From NCBI GenBank assembly GCA_032229975.1, contig JAVXVG010000067.1:62001-126000 (forward strand): DNA of 64,000 nt, written 5' to 3'. The translations under genes were made by a program, and so were the position numbers. Within the stretch, counting starts at the first letter, position 1. Every line of letters begins with the position of its first letter. Shown here piece after piece: positions 63,873-64,000 of this stretch. Source of the stretch: JAIVGV01 sp032229975. GTDB lineage: Bacteria > Acidobacteriota > Blastocatellia > Pyrinomonadales > Pyrinomonadaceae. The notes under the pieces are model-generated. The model saw nothing but the letters and a program-made list of their open reading frames with translations. It ran no database searches and was not told where the DNA came from.

Positions 63873-64000
63873 TTAGCTCGACACGCGCGAGCCCGCGCCC
63901 TCGGTCGTCGTGGGCGCAACGCCGTGAGGCAGCGGCTCGGACTTGTAGCCGCAGCCCTCGATGGCGCAAGATTTCGTCATGCCCTTCTTCGTCGTCTTCT
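63873..64000 (-). CDS. Zinc-ribbon protein, C-terminal fragment
   Basis: The minus-strand frame runs in from the window edge and ends with TAA at 63873-63875, giving about 42 residues. KTTKKGMTKSCAIEGCGYKS has a Cys-x4-Cys pair in a basic context; the end is Gly/Thr/Ala-rich. Too short to name; a DNA- or RNA-binding zinc ribbon such as a topoisomerase-type tail is possible. Confidence 0.5.
   Translation of the reverse strand, partial: KTTKKGMTKSCAIEGCGYKSEPLPHGVAPTTTEGAGSRVSS

Overview
The window is a GC-rich bacterial chromosome segment with 47 intact or near-intact protein genes, one interrupted small gene, a gene fragment at each edge, and no rRNA, tRNA, phage or transposase. The content (bacillithiol genes bshA and bshB1, a DUF5916 CBM9-like protein, stacked HAE1 RND pumps with lipoprotein adaptors, tandem HEAT-repeat proteins beside a sigma/anti-sigma pair, secreted M28 and M16 peptidases) suggests an Acidobacteriota member, probably Blastocatellia-like. 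That placement is inference, not proof.

Layout. 1-4.0 kb: the end of an M16 peptidase, a membrane-anchored unknown, then a DUF6986 aldolase-fold enzyme and a DUF5996 protein on the + strand. 4.1-26.1 kb: one unbroken minus-strand run. Read in its own direction it is adaptor MFP2, a four-helix-bundle (S23) gene, RND2, TolC2, a short adaptor, a small membrane gene split by an in-frame TGA, adaptor MFP1, an AT-rich secreted protein and RND1. It continues almost without gaps into a complete purine-ring catabolic operon: xanthine dehydrogenase (Mo, 2Fe-2S and FAD subunits), allantoinase, allantoicase, OHCU decarboxylase, 5-hydroxyisourate hydrolase, and a PuuD-type urate hydroxylase that lacks its cytochrome c tail. 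Together these convert xanthine to urate, then HIU, OHCU, allantoin, allantoate and ureidoglycolate plus urea.

26-38 kb: a hypothetical gene, a DUF5916 outer-membrane-type protein, and a minus-strand set of ECF sigma factor, Tat-exported dienelactone hydrolase, zinc-finger anti-sigma factor and two HEAT proteins with alternating repeat types. 37-44 kb: a cupredoxin with a CopA copper ATPase, a membrane-tethered SDR, bshA and an Nfu-type Fe-S scaffold. 44-49 kb: two tandem paralogous secreted helical proteins of unknown role, then bshB1 bracketed by long inverted repeats. 49-57 kb: a classic regulated pump operon (TetR, MFP3, RND3, TolC3) with an 18-bp perfect palindrome in front of tetR. 57-64 kb: a DUF883 / YqjE-like / DUF3618-like membrane trio, a diacylglycerol-kinase-family protein, a small membrane protein, a metallophosphoesterase, an M28 peptidase and the end of a zinc-ribbon protein.

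The most unusual non-coding feature is a set of about ten intergenic palindromes whose arms are mostly degenerate heptanucleotide repeats, resembling cyanobacterial STRR sequences. They sit at gene ends, in at least three cases contain a gene's stop codon, sometimes enclose terminator-like hairpins, and in two places bracket a single gene (S23 and bshB1).
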